64,000 bases of DNA from JAEUNX01 sp034004685 (lineage in GTDB: Bacteria; Pseudomonadota; Gammaproteobacteria; Burkholderiales; Rhodocyclaceae). Positions 15,105-24,614 of the stretch are shown here, one piece after another; positions within the stretch are counted from its first letter, which is position 1, and each line of letters starts with the position of its first letter. The notes beneath the pieces are model-generated. The model was not told the DNA's origin. It made no database searches and saw only the letters and a list, made by a program, of their open reading frames with translations. The stretch covers positions 75,046-139,045 of the forward strand of contig JAVEWG010000002.1 of the NCBI GenBank assembly GCA_034004685.1, in the 5' to 3' direction. Position numbers and translations under genes: made by a program.

Positions 15105-17651
15105 TTAGCGGAGGTTCGCCGGCATCCGGCGGGCCGGCCGGCCAACGTGGTAGCCCTGGGCGTAATCGATGCCGATGCGCCGCACCTCGTCCAGCACCGC
15201 CTGGTTCTCCACGAACTCCGCCAGAACTTCGATGCCAAGCTGGGCCGCCAGGTCCTTCATGGTGTGGACGAAAGCCCGGTCCTTGGGGCTGTCGAGCATG
15301 TTGACGATGAAGTCGCCCTCCACCTTGAGGATGTCGATGGGGAAGCGGCGCAGGTAGTGGAAGCTGGAAAAGCCCGAGCCGAAATCGTCGATGGCCAGTT
15401 TGAAACCCTGGCTTTTCAGATCGAGGAGCAGCCGTTCCAGCAGCGCCAGGTTCTTCACCGTGTCCCGTTCGGTGATTTCGAACACGATGCGGCCGGGGTC
15501 GAAGCCCTGGTCCGCCACCAGGCGGGACATGCTGCGGGTGAAGTCCTTCAATACCAGGGCCTTGGGGGACAGGTTGATGAAAACCTGGCCGTCGAAGCCG
15601 GCGTCCTTGAGCTCAGCCAGGGCCCGCTCCGTCACCTGCCGGTCGAGCTGGTGGATGACGCCCATCTTCTCCGCCAGTTCGATGAAGGCGGCGCCGGGCA
15701 GGAAACGCCCCTCCGATTCGATGCGGCTGAGCACCTCGCAGGCGGTGATGCGGCCGTTCTTGACGTCCAGGATCGGTTGGAAGAAGGGCACGATCTGGCG
15801 GTTTTCCAGGGCGTTGAGCACCAGTACGCTGCGCTGGGAGATGTCCCGGAACACCTCCATCACGTCCTTTTCGCTGGGTACGCCGATGCGCCGTTTGCCC
15901 TCGCTCTTGGCCTTGTAGAGCATGTTGTCGGCGAACAGGAACAGGTCCTTGGCCTCATTGGCGTGGATCGGGAAGGTGGCCAGGCCGATGGAGATGGTGC
16001 CCTTGAGGGTGCTGCCGTCCGGGGCTTCCAGGGAGATCTGCTCGGCCGCGCCGAGGATCCGCTGGGCCGTCTGGTTGGCCTGGGCCAGGTCGGTCTGGGG
16101 CAGGACCACCACGAATTCGTCGCCGCCGTAGCGGGCCAGGATGTCGCCGCCCCGCAGCACTTCCCGCGTCGCCCTGCTGAAGGCTTGAAGGTACTGGTCG
16201 CCGAAGGCGTGGCCATAGGAGTCGTTGACCAGCTTGAAGTTGTCCAGGTCGATGACCAGCAGGGAGAACGGATACTCATGGCGCTGGGCGCGCACCACCT
16301 CGTAGCCCAGCAGCTCCCAGAACACCCGCTGATTGAACAGGTCGGTGAGGGGGTCGCGGGTGGCGTAGTACTCCAGATCCTTGGTGTACTTGTAGATGGC
16401 CTTGACCGAGCCCACCACGTTGAGGAGGGTGGACAGCACGCTGTCCATCACCAGGTGCAGGGTTTCGTCCTCCAGCACCTCGCTATGCACGCCGATGCCC
16501 ACGATGCCACCGATCTTGGGGGTATCCACCAGGAAGCTCTTGACTCGCAGGCGGACCTCGTCCTCGTCCAGCTCAATGGTTGCCGCCCCCGGCCGGGCGA
16601 TGTGGTGATGGAGATTCACCGCGCCCAGGGCGCCCAGATGGGTGTGCTCCTCCATCAGGGAATTCACATGGCGCTCCATCATTTTCAGGGTGGCCTGGCT
16701 GGGAGGGTTGATCCAGAACACCTCCAGATCCAGTTGTTCCTCGTCGATCCGGAACACCGAGAACAAGGTGTGGGTGACCATGATGCGGTTGATGTCCACC
16801 AGCAACTGGAGGATGTAGTCGTGCCAGTCCTTCACCACATCGGAGGTGATGACGAATTTTTCCAGCAGCCCGATCTCGAATTTGAGGATGTCCTTGTCGA
16901 TGCTGATGTTTTGCAGTTTGCGCACCAGTTCTTCGAGCCGGCCGAACAGTTCGTTGAGCTCCGTGAAACCCAGATCGTGGCGCTTGAACTCCAGGCGCTT
17001 GAGGTCGGCCACGGCGTTGACCTGCCGCACGCTTTCCCCCACCACCGTGATGGACTGCTCGACCCGGCGGTTGACCCGCCAGACCACCACCGCCGCCACG
17101 GCGAGCCCGAAGGGCATCAGCAACAATAGGGTCAGCATGAACTCCCGCCGCGCCTGGGCCACCACGGGCCCCAGATCCTGGCTGACCTCGATGGCCCCCA
17201 TGACATCCCCCACCGCTGCGTTCTCGTGGCAGTTCAGACATCGCTCCTCGGCCACCAGGGGCTGCACACGGCGCACCGTCATGCCCTCATCCTGTTCCGC
17301 GGGGATGCCCGAGGCCAGGGCCCGGGCCACCAGGGCGTCGATGGGCGGTTGCTCGATCTCGCCATAGCGCTGGATCACCGGCGCGCCGCGATAGATGTGG
17401 ATGACGGTGGGTTGCGCCTGGGTGGCTTCATGCATGGCCTTCAGGAAGGCCTCCACCTTGGCGCGCTTCCAGCCGGTGCTCATCACCTGGTACATGGAGG
17501 AGAAGGTCACCTTGGCCAGGGTGTTGGAGGACTGGCGGGCGCTGTCCCTGACGATCCGGTCGAAGACGTGGCCGACGGCGAAGTAGCCGCCTCCCACGAA
17601 GATGACGGACACCACCGCCGAGGCGGCGAGGATGAAAGTCCTGATGCGCAT
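15105..17651 (-). CDS. Periplasmic c-type-heme sensor with GGDEF and EAL domains
   Basis: An 848-residue membrane protein; start 17651 is preceded by GGGAGG at good spacing. Membrane segments lie near residues 6-28 and 170-190. Between them is a DUF3365/Tll0287-type domain with the heme-c motif CLNCH. A helical and GAF-like cytoplasmic region leads to a GGDEF domain with intact YGGDEF (about 430-590) and an EAL domain with EVLSRIE and DDFGSGFSSFHYLRR (about 610-845). Both catalytic signatures look complete, so it could make and break c-di-GMP. The likely input is redox state or a gas ligand at the heme (inference). Confidence 0.88.
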   Translation of the reverse strand: MRIRTFILAASAVVSVIFVGGGYFAVGHVFDRIVRDSARQSSNTLAKVTFSSMYQVMSTGWKRAKVEAFLKAMHEATQAQPTVIHIYRGAPVIQRYGEIEQPPIDALVARALASGIPAEQDEGMTVRRVQPLVAEERCLNCHENAAVGDVMGAIEVSQDLGPVVAQARREFMLTLLLLMPFGLAVAAVVVWRVNRRVEQSITVVGESVRQVNAVADLKRLEFKRHDLGFTELNELFGRLEELVRKLQNISIDKDILKFEIGLLEKFVITSDVVKDWHDYILQLLVDINRIMVTHTLFSVFRIDEEQLDLEVFWINPPSQATLKMMERHVNSLMEEHTHLGALGAVNLHHHIARPGAATIELDEDEVRLRVKSFLVDTPKIGGIVGIGVHSEVLEDETLHLVMDSVLSTLLNVVGSVKAIYKYTKDLEYYATRDPLTDLFNQRVFWELLGYEVVRAQRHEYPFSLLVIDLDNFKLVNDSYGHAFGDQYLQAFSRATREVLRGGDILARYGGDEFVVVLPQTDLAQANQTAQRILGAAEQISLEAPDGSTLKGTISIGLATFPIHANEAKDLFLFADNMLYKAKSEGKRRIGVPSEKDVMEVFRDISQRSVLVLNALENRQIVPFFQPILDVKNGRITACEVLSRIESEGRFLPGAAFIELAEKMGVIHQLDRQVTERALAELKDAGFDGQVFINLSPKALVLKDFTRSMSRLVADQGFDPGRIVFEITERDTVKNLALLERLLLDLKSQGFKLAIDDFGSGFSSFHYLRRFPIDILKVEGDFIVNMLDSPKDRAFVHTMKDLAAQLGIEVLAEFVENQAVLDEVRRIGIDYAQGYHVGRPARRMPANLR

Positions 17652-17836
17652 GGAGCCTCCCTGGCTTTTATTGTTCGGGCACGTCAGCAATCATGCCCAA
17701 TTTGGGCGAACTTAGAATGCCGCAGTGCAGCAGCGATATGTTTCAGATCAATTTGCGTTCATGGGATGCTCCCCGCCCGGGGGCCGGGACTAAAATTCTG
17801 ATCCCGCCCCCCGCCTGGCTATCCGCCAGGGTTGCC

Positions 17837-18709
17837 ATGCTGCTGCGCATCGTTTCGATCCTGTTCCCCCTGTTTGCCATCACTGCCCTGGGCTATCTGG
17901 TGGGTCGCCGCTCCCGGCCGGATCTGAGCCACGCCAACCAGCTCAACATGGATGTATTCATCCCCGCCCTGGTGTTCGCGGCCCTGGCCAACCAGGATTT
18001 CCAGCTGAGCCGTCATCTGCCCCTGCTGGCGGCTTCCCTGGCCCTGGTGGTGGGTTCCGGGCTGGTGGGCTGGGGGCTGGCCCGGCTGGTGGGGATCCCT
18101 CCCAAAACCTTCGTGCCGCCAATGATGTTCAACAACTGCGGCAATCTGGGTCTGCCCCTGGCGGTGCTGGCCTTTGGTGATGCCGCCCTGGCCCCGGCGG
18201 TGGTGATGTTCATGGTCTCCAACCTGCTTCACTTCAGCTTCGGGGCCTGGCTGCTGGACCATGAGGCCAGGCTCGGTTCGGTGTGGAAGGTGCCTTCGGT
18301 GCTGGCGACCCTGCTGGGTCTGGCGGTGAGCCTGGCGGGCATCCAGGTGTGGCCGCCCCTGATGGTGGCCACCCGGATGCTGGGGGATATCTCCATTCCC
18401 CTGATGCTGTTCGGCCTGGGGGTGCGCCTGACGGATTCACGGATTTCGGCGGTGGGCCTGGGGTTCTTCGGGGCGTTGGCCCGGCCCCTGGTGGGCATGG
18501 CCCTGGCCTACGGGCTGACCTGGGTGATTCCCCTGCCCCCCACCCAGCGGGCCATGCTGCTGGTGTTCGGCGCCTTGCCGCCGGCGGTGTTGAATTTCAT
18601 TTTCGCCGAGCGCTATGGGCAGGAGCCGGAAAAGGTGGCCTCCATCGTCCTGATCGGCAATGTGGCGGCGGTGGCGGTTTTGCCGATGGCCCTGGCTCTG
18701 GCCCTGTGA
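17837..18709 (+). CDS. AEC family transporter
   Basis: A 290-residue membrane protein with about ten hydrophobic segments in two halves. MFNNCGNLGLPLAVLAFGD is the conserved central motif of auxin-efflux-carrier/malonate-permease proteins, and the C-terminal half has the AxFxxYxxx-type ERYGQEPEKVASIVLIGN. The substrate cannot be told from sequence. The start at 17837 avoids an upstream non-hydrophobic extension. It stands alone, transcribed away from the GGDEF-EAL gene. Confidence 0.85.
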   Translation: MLLRIVSILFPLFAITALGYLVGRRSRPDLSHANQLNMDVFIPALVFAALANQDFQLSRHLPLLAASLALVVGSGLVGWGLARLVGIPPKTFVPPMMFNNCGNLGLPLAVLAFGDAALAPAVVMFMVSNLLHFSFGAWLLDHEARLGSVWKVPSVLATLLGLAVSLAGIQVWPPLMVATRMLGDISIPLMLFGLGVRLTDSRISAVGLGFFGALARPLVGMALAYGLTWVIPLPPTQRAMLLVFGALPPAVLNFIFAERYGQEPEKVASIVLIGNVAAVAVLPMALALAL

Positions 18710-18839
18710 GCCTCCAGACACCGGGCGGATGCGGAACCTTTTTCAGAGCCCTTGCGACATGCCGCCGAGCCCCACCGGCGTCGCGCCTTGCCCAGGAGGC
18801 CAGGACGCGAGCGCCCCCCGGATCCAAGGTCAGCAGACC

Positions 18840-19253
18840 CTATCCCAGAACCGAGATCACCAGCTGGCGGGTCTGGGGGGCGGTGCGGTGTTCCCACAGA
18901 TAGAGCCCCTGCCAGCTGCCCAGGAGCAGGCGGCCATTCCGGAAGGGGATGGTCAGGCTGGTGTGGGTGAGGACGCTGCGGGCATGGGCGGCCATGTCGT
19001 CCGGCCCTTCCGTGTCGTGGTGCCAGGCGGGGTCGCCGTCCGGGACGAGGCGGGCCATCAGGCCTTCCAGGTCCTGGCGCACCGCCGGGTCGGCGTTCTC
19101 GGTGATCACCAGGCTGCAGCTGGTGTGCTGGACGAAGAGATTGAGCAGGCCGCTGTGGATGCCTGATTCCCGCATCACCGCCACCACCTGCTCGGTGATG
19201 GCCACGGTACCCCGGCCGGTGGTGTGAATGGGGTAGGTGGTCTGGAAGTACAT
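18840..19253 (-). CDS. YjbQ family (UPF0047) protein
   Basis: A 137-residue protein with the family signature LFVQHTSCSLVITENADPAV, then HARSVLTHTSLTIPFRNGRLLLGSWQGLYLWEHR. Members bind a metal through conserved His residues and some have weak thiamine-phosphate synthase activity; the physiological role is unclear. The start at 19253 (MYFQTTYPIHTTG) matches the family; upstream residues do not. Confidence 0.88.
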   Translation of the reverse strand: MYFQTTYPIHTTGRGTVAITEQVVAVMRESGIHSGLLNLFVQHTSCSLVITENADPAVRQDLEGLMARLVPDGDPAWHHDTEGPDDMAAHARSVLTHTSLTIPFRNGRLLLGSWQGLYLWEHRTAPQTRQLVISVLG

Positions 19254-19313
19254 GGCGGACTCCGGAGGCGCGGGACGAGGGCCCATTCTAGGGCCAACAC
19301 TGTCCCCTGTAAT

Positions 19314-19341
19314 CCGTAGGGTGCGCAAACGCACCCTACGG
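19314..19341. repeat. REP-like palindrome after cysN
   Basis: A perfect 12-bp stem (CCGTAGGGTGCG with its complement) around a CAAA loop, 19 bp past the cysN stop. The GGTGCG/CGCACC core recurs at 31837-31852. It can act as terminator or 3' stabiliser of the cys operon, but the lack of a T-tract and the recurrence suggest a dispersed palindrome. Confidence 0.75.
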
Positions 19342-19360
19342 GTCCGGCCGCGAAACGAAA

Positions 19361-20632
19361 CTACAGGATCATCCCGGCGCCCACCGTGTTGTTGGTGGAT
19401 TCGTCGATGACGATGAAGGCGCCGGTGGCCCGGTTGCTGGCGTAGGGGTCCGGGCTGATGGGCTGGGCCAGCTTGAGGCTGAGGCGGGCGATGTCATTCA
19501 TGGCCAGGGCCGCGGTGGGCTGCTCCTCCAGGGTGTTGATGTCCAGGCGGTAGGCAATGGTGGCCACCTTGGCCTTCACTTCCCGGGTGGTGTGGCGGAT
19601 CAGGTAGGTACGGGCCGGGGAGAGGGGCGTCTCGGAGAGCCAGCAGACCATGGCGTAGGCCTGCTTGACCGGCTCCCTGGCTTCGGCGCTCTTGACGATC
19701 ATGTCTCCCCGGGAGATGTCGATCTCGTCCTCCAGCAGCAGGGTGACGGACTGCTCATGGATGGCCCGGACGAGCTTCTCGCCTCCCAGTTCGATGGCTT
19801 TCACTTTGCTGGAGAAGCCCGAGGGCAGCACCGTGACCGCCTCGCCGACGGCAATCTCGCCGGATTCCACCCGGCCCATGAAGCCCCGGTAGTCATGGAG
19901 TTCGGGATTGGCGGAATCCTGGGGGCGGCACACGTACTGCACCGGGAAGCGGAAGTCCTCGGCCTGCTCGGTGTGGGCGGCGGGGGCGGATTCCAGGATT
20001 TCCAGCAGGGTGGGGCCGTCGTACCAGGACAGCGCTTCGCCCCGGTCCACGATCATGTCCCCGGCCAGGGCGGAGATGGGAATGAAGCGCACCTCCTTGA
20101 TCCCCAGCTGGCCGGCGAAGGCCAGGTAGTCGGCTTTGATCTGCTCGAACACCGCCTGGTCGTAATCCACCAGATCCATCTTGTTTACCGCCACCAAAAG
20201 GTGGGGGATGTTCATCAGGTGGGCCAGGTAGGAGTGGCGGCGGGTCTGGGTCAGCACGCCCTTGCGCGCGTCGATCAGGATGATCGCGAGGTTGGCGGTG
20301 GAGGCCGCGGTGACCATGTTGCGGGTGTACTGCTCGTGGCCCGGGGCGTCGGCGATGATGTACTTGCGGGTGCCGGTGGAAAAGTAGCGGTAGGCCACGT
20401 CGATGGTGATGCCCTGCTCCCGCTCGGCCTGGAGGCCATCGGTGAGGAGCGACAGGTCCACGGCGCCCATGCCGCGCTTCTGGGAGGTGCGTTCGATGGC
20501 GGAGAGGGTATCGGCGAGGATGGTCTTGGTATCGAACAGCAGGCGCCCGATCAAGGTGCTCTTGCCGTCGTCCACGCTGCCGCAGGTCAGAAAGCGCAGC
20601 AGGCCGTGATCTTCAACTTGGTGGGCGCTCAT
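19361..20632 (-). CDS. cysN: Sulfate adenylyltransferase subunit 1 (GTPase) CysN
   Basis: A 423-residue EF-Tu-like GTPase with G1 GSVDDGKSTLIGRLL, G3 DAPGHEQ and G4 NKMD. It drives CysD to form APS from sulfate and ATP. There is no C-terminal CysC (APS kinase) fusion, and cysC is absent from the window. It begins immediately after the cysD stop, so translation is probably coupled. Confidence 0.96.
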   Translation of the reverse strand: MSAHQVEDHGLLRFLTCGSVDDGKSTLIGRLLFDTKTILADTLSAIERTSQKRGMGAVDLSLLTDGLQAEREQGITIDVAYRYFSTGTRKYIIADAPGHEQYTRNMVTAASTANLAIILIDARKGVLTQTRRHSYLAHLMNIPHLLVAVNKMDLVDYDQAVFEQIKADYLAFAGQLGIKEVRFIPISALAGDMIVDRGEALSWYDGPTLLEILESAPAAHTEQAEDFRFPVQYVCRPQDSANPELHDYRGFMGRVESGEIAVGEAVTVLPSGFSSKVKAIELGGEKLVRAIHEQSVTLLLEDEIDISRGDMIVKSAEAREPVKQAYAMVCWLSETPLSPARTYLIRHTTREVKAKVATIAYRLDINTLEEQPTAALAMNDIARLSLKLAQPISPDPYASNRATGAFIVIDESTNNTVGAGMIL

Positions 20633-21568
20633 TTAGAAGTAACCCTCTTTCTTGCGTTGTTCCATGGAGGCCTCGGAAGTCTGGTCGTCCAGACGGGTGG
20701 CGCCGCGCTCGGTGATGGTGGTGGTGGCGGTTTCCAGCACGATCTTCTCGATGGTGTCCGCATCCGATTCCACCGGCGCCGTGCAGGAAATGTCGCCCAC
20801 GGTGCGGAAGCGCACCTGCAGCTCAACGATCTCCTCGCCCGCCTTGGGGAGGTTGGTCAGTTCGCCCGACACCAGGGGCACATTGACCGGCACGATGGCG
20901 CCCTGGCGGATGACCACCGGGCGGGTGTGGGCGAAGTAGATGGCGGGCAGCTCCAGGCCTTCCCGCTCGATGTATTGCCACACGTCCATCTCGGTCCAGT
21001 TGCTGATGGGGAAGGCACGGATGTTCTCCCCCTTGTGGCTGCGGGCGTTGTAGAGGTTCCACAGCTCGGGGCGCTGGTTCTTCGGATCCCATTGGCCGAA
21101 TTCGTCCCGGAAGCTCATGATCCGCTCCTTGGCCCGGGCCTTTTCCTCATCCCGCCGGGCGCCGCCGATGCAGCAGTCGAAGCCGAATTCCTCGATGGCT
21201 TCCAGGAGCGTCACCGACTGGTGCTTGTTGCGGGATTCGCCAGGATGCTTGAGCACCACCGTGCCCCGGGCCATGGAGTCTTCCACGCTGCGCACGATCA
21301 GGCGCTCCCCCAGCTCGGCGGCCCGCTTGTCCCGGAAGTCCACGACTTCCCGGTAGTTGTGGCCGGTATCGATGTGCATCAGGGGAAAGGGAAAGCGGCC
21401 AGGGCGGAAAGCCTTCTCGGCCACCCGCAGCATGCAGATGGAATCCTTGCCGCCGGAGAACAGCAGCACCGGGTTGGCGCACTGGCCGGCCACCTCCCGC
21501 ATGATGTGGATGGCCTCGGCTTCCAGCCAGTCCAGGTGGCTGAGGGTTTGTTTGGTGAGAGTGCTCAT
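20633..21568 (-). CDS. cysD: Sulfate adenylyltransferase subunit 2 CysD
   Basis: A 311-residue PP-loop enzyme with LLFSGGKDSICMLRVAEKAF near residue 35, HIDTGHNYREVVDFRD and a C-terminal ATRLDDQTSEASMEQRKKEG. With CysN it activates sulfate to APS. The start 21568 (MSTLTKQTLSHLDWLEAEAI) matches CysD; the long in-frame extension upstream is the cysH antisense frame. It lies 55 bp after cysH. Confidence 0.96.
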   Translation of the reverse strand: MSTLTKQTLSHLDWLEAEAIHIMREVAGQCANPVLLFSGGKDSICMLRVAEKAFRPGRFPFPLMHIDTGHNYREVVDFRDKRAAELGERLIVRSVEDSMARGTVVLKHPGESRNKHQSVTLLEAIEEFGFDCCIGGARRDEEKARAKERIMSFRDEFGQWDPKNQRPELWNLYNARSHKGENIRAFPISNWTEMDVWQYIEREGLELPAIYFAHTRPVVIRQGAIVPVNVPLVSGELTNLPKAGEEIVELQVRFRTVGDISCTAPVESDADTIEKIVLETATTTITERGATRLDDQTSEASMEQRKKEGYF

Positions 21569-21623
21569 TGATCTTGGGAAGGGCAAAGGTGAAGGGGGAG
21601 GGGCGGAGGCCCCTCCCGCTGGA

Positions 21624-22391
21624 TCATTTCTTGACGTGCAGGCCGCATTCCTTGCTGGCGGGGTCTTCCCACCACCAGCGGCCGGCCCTGACATCCTCCC
21701 CCACCGCCACCGCGCGGGTGCAGGGGGCGCAGCCAATGCTGGGGTAGAACTGGTCGTGGAGGGCGTTGTAGGGTACCGCATGCTCGCGGATGTAGGCCCA
21801 CACCTCGGCCTCGGTCCAGTCGGAGAGGGGGTTGAACTTCTCCAGGCCGTTGCCGGCGTCGAACTCCCGGACCGGCAGGCCGCTGCGGGTCACCGCCTGG
21901 GCGGCCCGCTGGCCGGTGATCCAGGCTTTCTTGCCGGCCAGCGCCCGCTGGAGGGGCTCCACCTTGCGGATCTGGCAGCAGGCCTTGCGTAGTTCCACCG
22001 AGTCGTAGAAGGCGTTGATGCCCTCCCGGCGGACGAAACCTTCCACCGCGGCGGAATCCGGGAAGAAGATCTTGAGCCGGGTGGCGTAGTGGCGTTCCAC
22101 CTCGCCCATCAGGGTGTAGGTCTCGGCGGGGAGCCGCCCGGTGTCCAGGGAGAAGATCTCGATGGGCAGGCCGTTCTTCAGGATCAGGTTGGTGAGCACC
22201 ATGTCCTCGGCGCCGAAGCTGTTGGCGAAGGTGACTTCCCCCTGACTGCCCAGTTCCGTTACCGCGCCCTTCAACAGGGCCAGAACGGCTGCGCCCTTGG
22301 CCGCCACGCTGGCCTTGAGGGCGTCCGTCAGCTCCGGCCGGGTGGCCGGATTGCCGGGAGGCGGCTTGAGGAAGGAGACCGCTCCGTTCAT
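21624..22391 (-). CDS. cysH: Adenylyl-sulfate (APS) reductase, CysH family
   Basis: A 255-residue thiol-dependent reductase giving sulfite. Two cysteine pairs, KACCQIRKVEPL and IGCAPCTR, are the [4Fe-4S] ligands of APS reductases and are missing from the E. coli-type PAPS reductase; ECGLH is the catalytic C-terminal cysteine. APS is therefore the expected substrate, which fits the absence of cysC. The start 22391 gives an ATGA overlap with the DUF934 gene; the alternative at 22418 would overlap more. Confidence 0.93.
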   Translation of the reverse strand: MNGAVSFLKPPPGNPATRPELTDALKASVAAKGAAVLALLKGAVTELGSQGEVTFANSFGAEDMVLTNLILKNGLPIEIFSLDTGRLPAETYTLMGEVERHYATRLKIFFPDSAAVEGFVRREGINAFYDSVELRKACCQIRKVEPLQRALAGKKAWITGQRAAQAVTRSGLPVREFDAGNGLEKFNPLSDWTEAEVWAYIREHAVPYNALHDQFYPSIGCAPCTRAVAVGEDVRAGRWWWEDPASKECGLHVKK

Positions 22392-22912
22392 GCCGCGTTC
22401 CTCGAGAGGCGGCGCCACACCGGGGCGGGCTGATCCACCGCGCCCTGGTAGGGCTCGGAGAAGTCCTGGAAACTGGCCAGGGCCCCTTCCAGCTGGGCGT
22501 CGGAGTACTTGCCCTCGGCTGGCTGGAGGGCGTCAAAACCGCAGCGGGTGAGGAAGAAGAACTGGTCCCGCAGCACGTCGCCGATGGCCCGCAGTTCGCC
22601 GGTATAGCCGTAGCGGGTGCGCAGCAGGGCGGCGGTGGAGTAGCCCCGGCCGTCGGCGAACTTGGGGAAGTTCACCGCCACTAGGGGCAGGCGGGAGAGG
22701 GCCCCGGCCAGGGATTCGGCCCCTTGATGGCTGTCGAGCCACACCCCGACATTGCGGCCGGCCAGTTCTCCCTGGCGGGCTTGCCAGACGGCCAGGGGTA
22801 GTGCCACTTTGCCTGGGGGAATGGCCACGCTTTCCGGCGTGTCACCCTCGGCCAGGCGCAGGATTTGCCAGTCGTCGGCCTGGATCTGGCCGTTCTTGAT
22901 GATCTTAGCCAT
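22388..22912 (-). CDS. DUF934 protein linked to sulfite reduction
   Basis: A 174-residue protein with the family motif VAVNFPKFADGRGYSTAALL and DVLRDQFFFLTRCGFDAL. DUF934 genes habitually lie next to siroheme sulfite reductases in Proteobacteria and are proposed to assist them; biochemical proof is lacking as far as I know. It overlaps cysI by 8 bp and cysH by 4 bp. Confidence 0.9.
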   Translation of the reverse strand: MAKIIKNGQIQADDWQILRLAEGDTPESVAIPPGKVALPLAVWQARQGELAGRNVGVWLDSHQGAESLAGALSRLPLVAVNFPKFADGRGYSTAALLRTRYGYTGELRAIGDVLRDQFFFLTRCGFDALQPAEGKYSDAQLEGALASFQDFSEPYQGAVDQPAPVWRRLSRNAA

Positions 22913-24587
22913 GGGCCACCTTCTTTCCGGCGAGCCGGTCGCCGTAAACGCGGGTCTTGAAGGGTTCGATGCCGACGCGGCGCACGGTGTCCACGAACAG
23001 CTCGTCCGGGTGGCGGATCGCCACGTAGGTTTCCAGCAGGGTGGCAATGACCGAGGGCATCTCGGCGGCAGCGAAGGAGGGACCGATCACCTTGCCGATG
23101 GCGGCCTGGTTGCCTTGGGAGCCGCCGATGGTCACCTGGTACCACTCTTCCCCGTTCTTATCCACACCGAGGATGCCGATGTGGCCCACGTGGTGGTGGC
23201 CGCAGGCATTCATGCAGCCGGAGATGTTGAGTTCCAGTTCGCCGATGTCGTGGAGGTAGTCCAGATCGTCGAAACGGGCCTGGATGGCCGCCGCGATGGG
23301 GATGGACTTGGCGTTGGCCAGGGCGCAGAAATCCCCGCCGGGGCAGCAGATGATGTCGGTCAGCAGCCCGATGGTGGGGGTCGCCAGACCGGCTTCCCGC
23401 AGGGTCTGCCACAGGCTGAACAGCTCCGACTGCTGGACGTCCGCCAGCACCAGGTTCTGCTCGTGGGTGACCCGCAGTTCGCCAAAGCTGTAGCGATCCG
23501 CCAGGCTGGCCACCAGGTCCATCTGTTCGGCGGAGATGTCCCCCGGGGCTACTCCGGGCTTCTTGAGGGAGATCACCACGGCGGCGTAGCCGGCGCGCTT
23601 GTGGGCTCGCAGGTTGCGCTGGGCCCAGGCGGCGAAGGGCTTGTTGTCCGCCAGGCGCTGGGCGTGGCTGGCGTCCTGGGCGGGCAGGTCCAGATAGGGC
23701 GGATCCTCGAACTGGTCTGCCACCCGATGGACTTCGTCCACCGTGAGGGTGGCGGGGCCATCCTTGAGGTGGGCCCATTCGGCTTCCACCTGGCGCTTGA
23801 ATTCCTCGATGCCCAGGGCCTGGACCAGAATTTTGATCCGGGCCTTGTAGAGGTTGTCCCGCCGGCCGTGGAGGTTGTAGACCCGCAGGATGGCTTCCAG
23901 GTAGGTGATGATGTGCTGCCAGGGCACGAAGTCGGTGATTTCCTTGCCGATGATGGGGGTGCGGCCCAGGCCGCCGCCCACCAGCACCCGGAAGCCGATC
24001 TGGCCGGCGGCGTTCTTCACCAGATCCAGTCCGATGTCGTGGGCCTGGATCAGGGCCCGGTCGTTCTGGGCGCCATTGACCGCCATCTTGAACTTGCGCG
24101 GCAGGAGGGCGAACTCCGGGTGGAAAGTGCTCCACTGGCGCAGGATCTCCGCCCACGGCCGGGGGTCGATGAGTTCGTCCTGGGCCACCCCGGCGAAGGG
24201 GTCGGAGGTGAAGTTGCGGATGCAGTTGCCAGAGGTCTGGATGGCATGCATCTCCACCGTGGCCAGCAATTCCAGAATCTCAGGCACCTTGGCCAGTTCC
24301 GGCCAGTTGAACTGGAGGTTGTGGCGGGTGGTGAAGTGGCCGTAGCCCTTGTCGTAGTCCCGGGCGATGCGGGCGAGCATGCGCAATTGCTCTGAACGCA
24401 GGGCGCCGTAGGGGACGGCGATGCGCAGCATGGGGGCGTGGCGCTGGATGTACAGGCCGTTTTGCAGGCGCAGGGGACGGAATTCGTCCTCCGTCAGCTC
24501 TCCGGCCAAGTAGCGGCGCGTCTGATCCCGGAACTGGGCGACGCGCTCATCCACGATGCGCTGGTCGATGGCGTCGTAGCGATACAT
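22905..24587 (-). CDS. cysI: Sulfite reductase hemoprotein (siroheme/[4Fe-4S])
   Basis: A 560-residue nitrite/sulfite reductase. Duplicated ferredoxin-like halves contain GHFTTRHNLQFNWPEL and QTSGNCIRNFTSDPFAG near the N terminus; the cluster ligands are CCPGGDFC and GCMNACGHHHVGHIG near residues 430-480. It reduces sulfite to sulfide with six electrons. There is no CysJ flavoprotein nearby, so the electron donor is likely ferredoxin or another carrier (inference). A TSUP gene ends 27 bp upstream. Confidence 0.93.
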   Translation of the reverse strand: MYRYDAIDQRIVDERVAQFRDQTRRYLAGELTEDEFRPLRLQNGLYIQRHAPMLRIAVPYGALRSEQLRMLARIARDYDKGYGHFTTRHNLQFNWPELAKVPEILELLATVEMHAIQTSGNCIRNFTSDPFAGVAQDELIDPRPWAEILRQWSTFHPEFALLPRKFKMAVNGAQNDRALIQAHDIGLDLVKNAAGQIGFRVLVGGGLGRTPIIGKEITDFVPWQHIITYLEAILRVYNLHGRRDNLYKARIKILVQALGIEEFKRQVEAEWAHLKDGPATLTVDEVHRVADQFEDPPYLDLPAQDASHAQRLADNKPFAAWAQRNLRAHKRAGYAAVVISLKKPGVAPGDISAEQMDLVASLADRYSFGELRVTHEQNLVLADVQQSELFSLWQTLREAGLATPTIGLLTDIICCPGGDFCALANAKSIPIAAAIQARFDDLDYLHDIGELELNISGCMNACGHHHVGHIGILGVDKNGEEWYQVTIGGSQGNQAAIGKVIGPSFAAAEMPSVIATLLETYVAIRHPDELFVDTVRRVGIEPFKTRVYGDRLAGKKVAHG

Positions 24588-24614
24588 GGTTACAGTCTCT
24601 CTGTTGAAATATAT

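Noticed and set aside
15147..17129. A 660-codon open frame antisense to the GGDEF-EAL gene
   Set aside because: It is a shadow of high-GC coding sequence: low-complexity His/Gly/Val/Gln composition, no family motif, and the opposite strand has clear domains.
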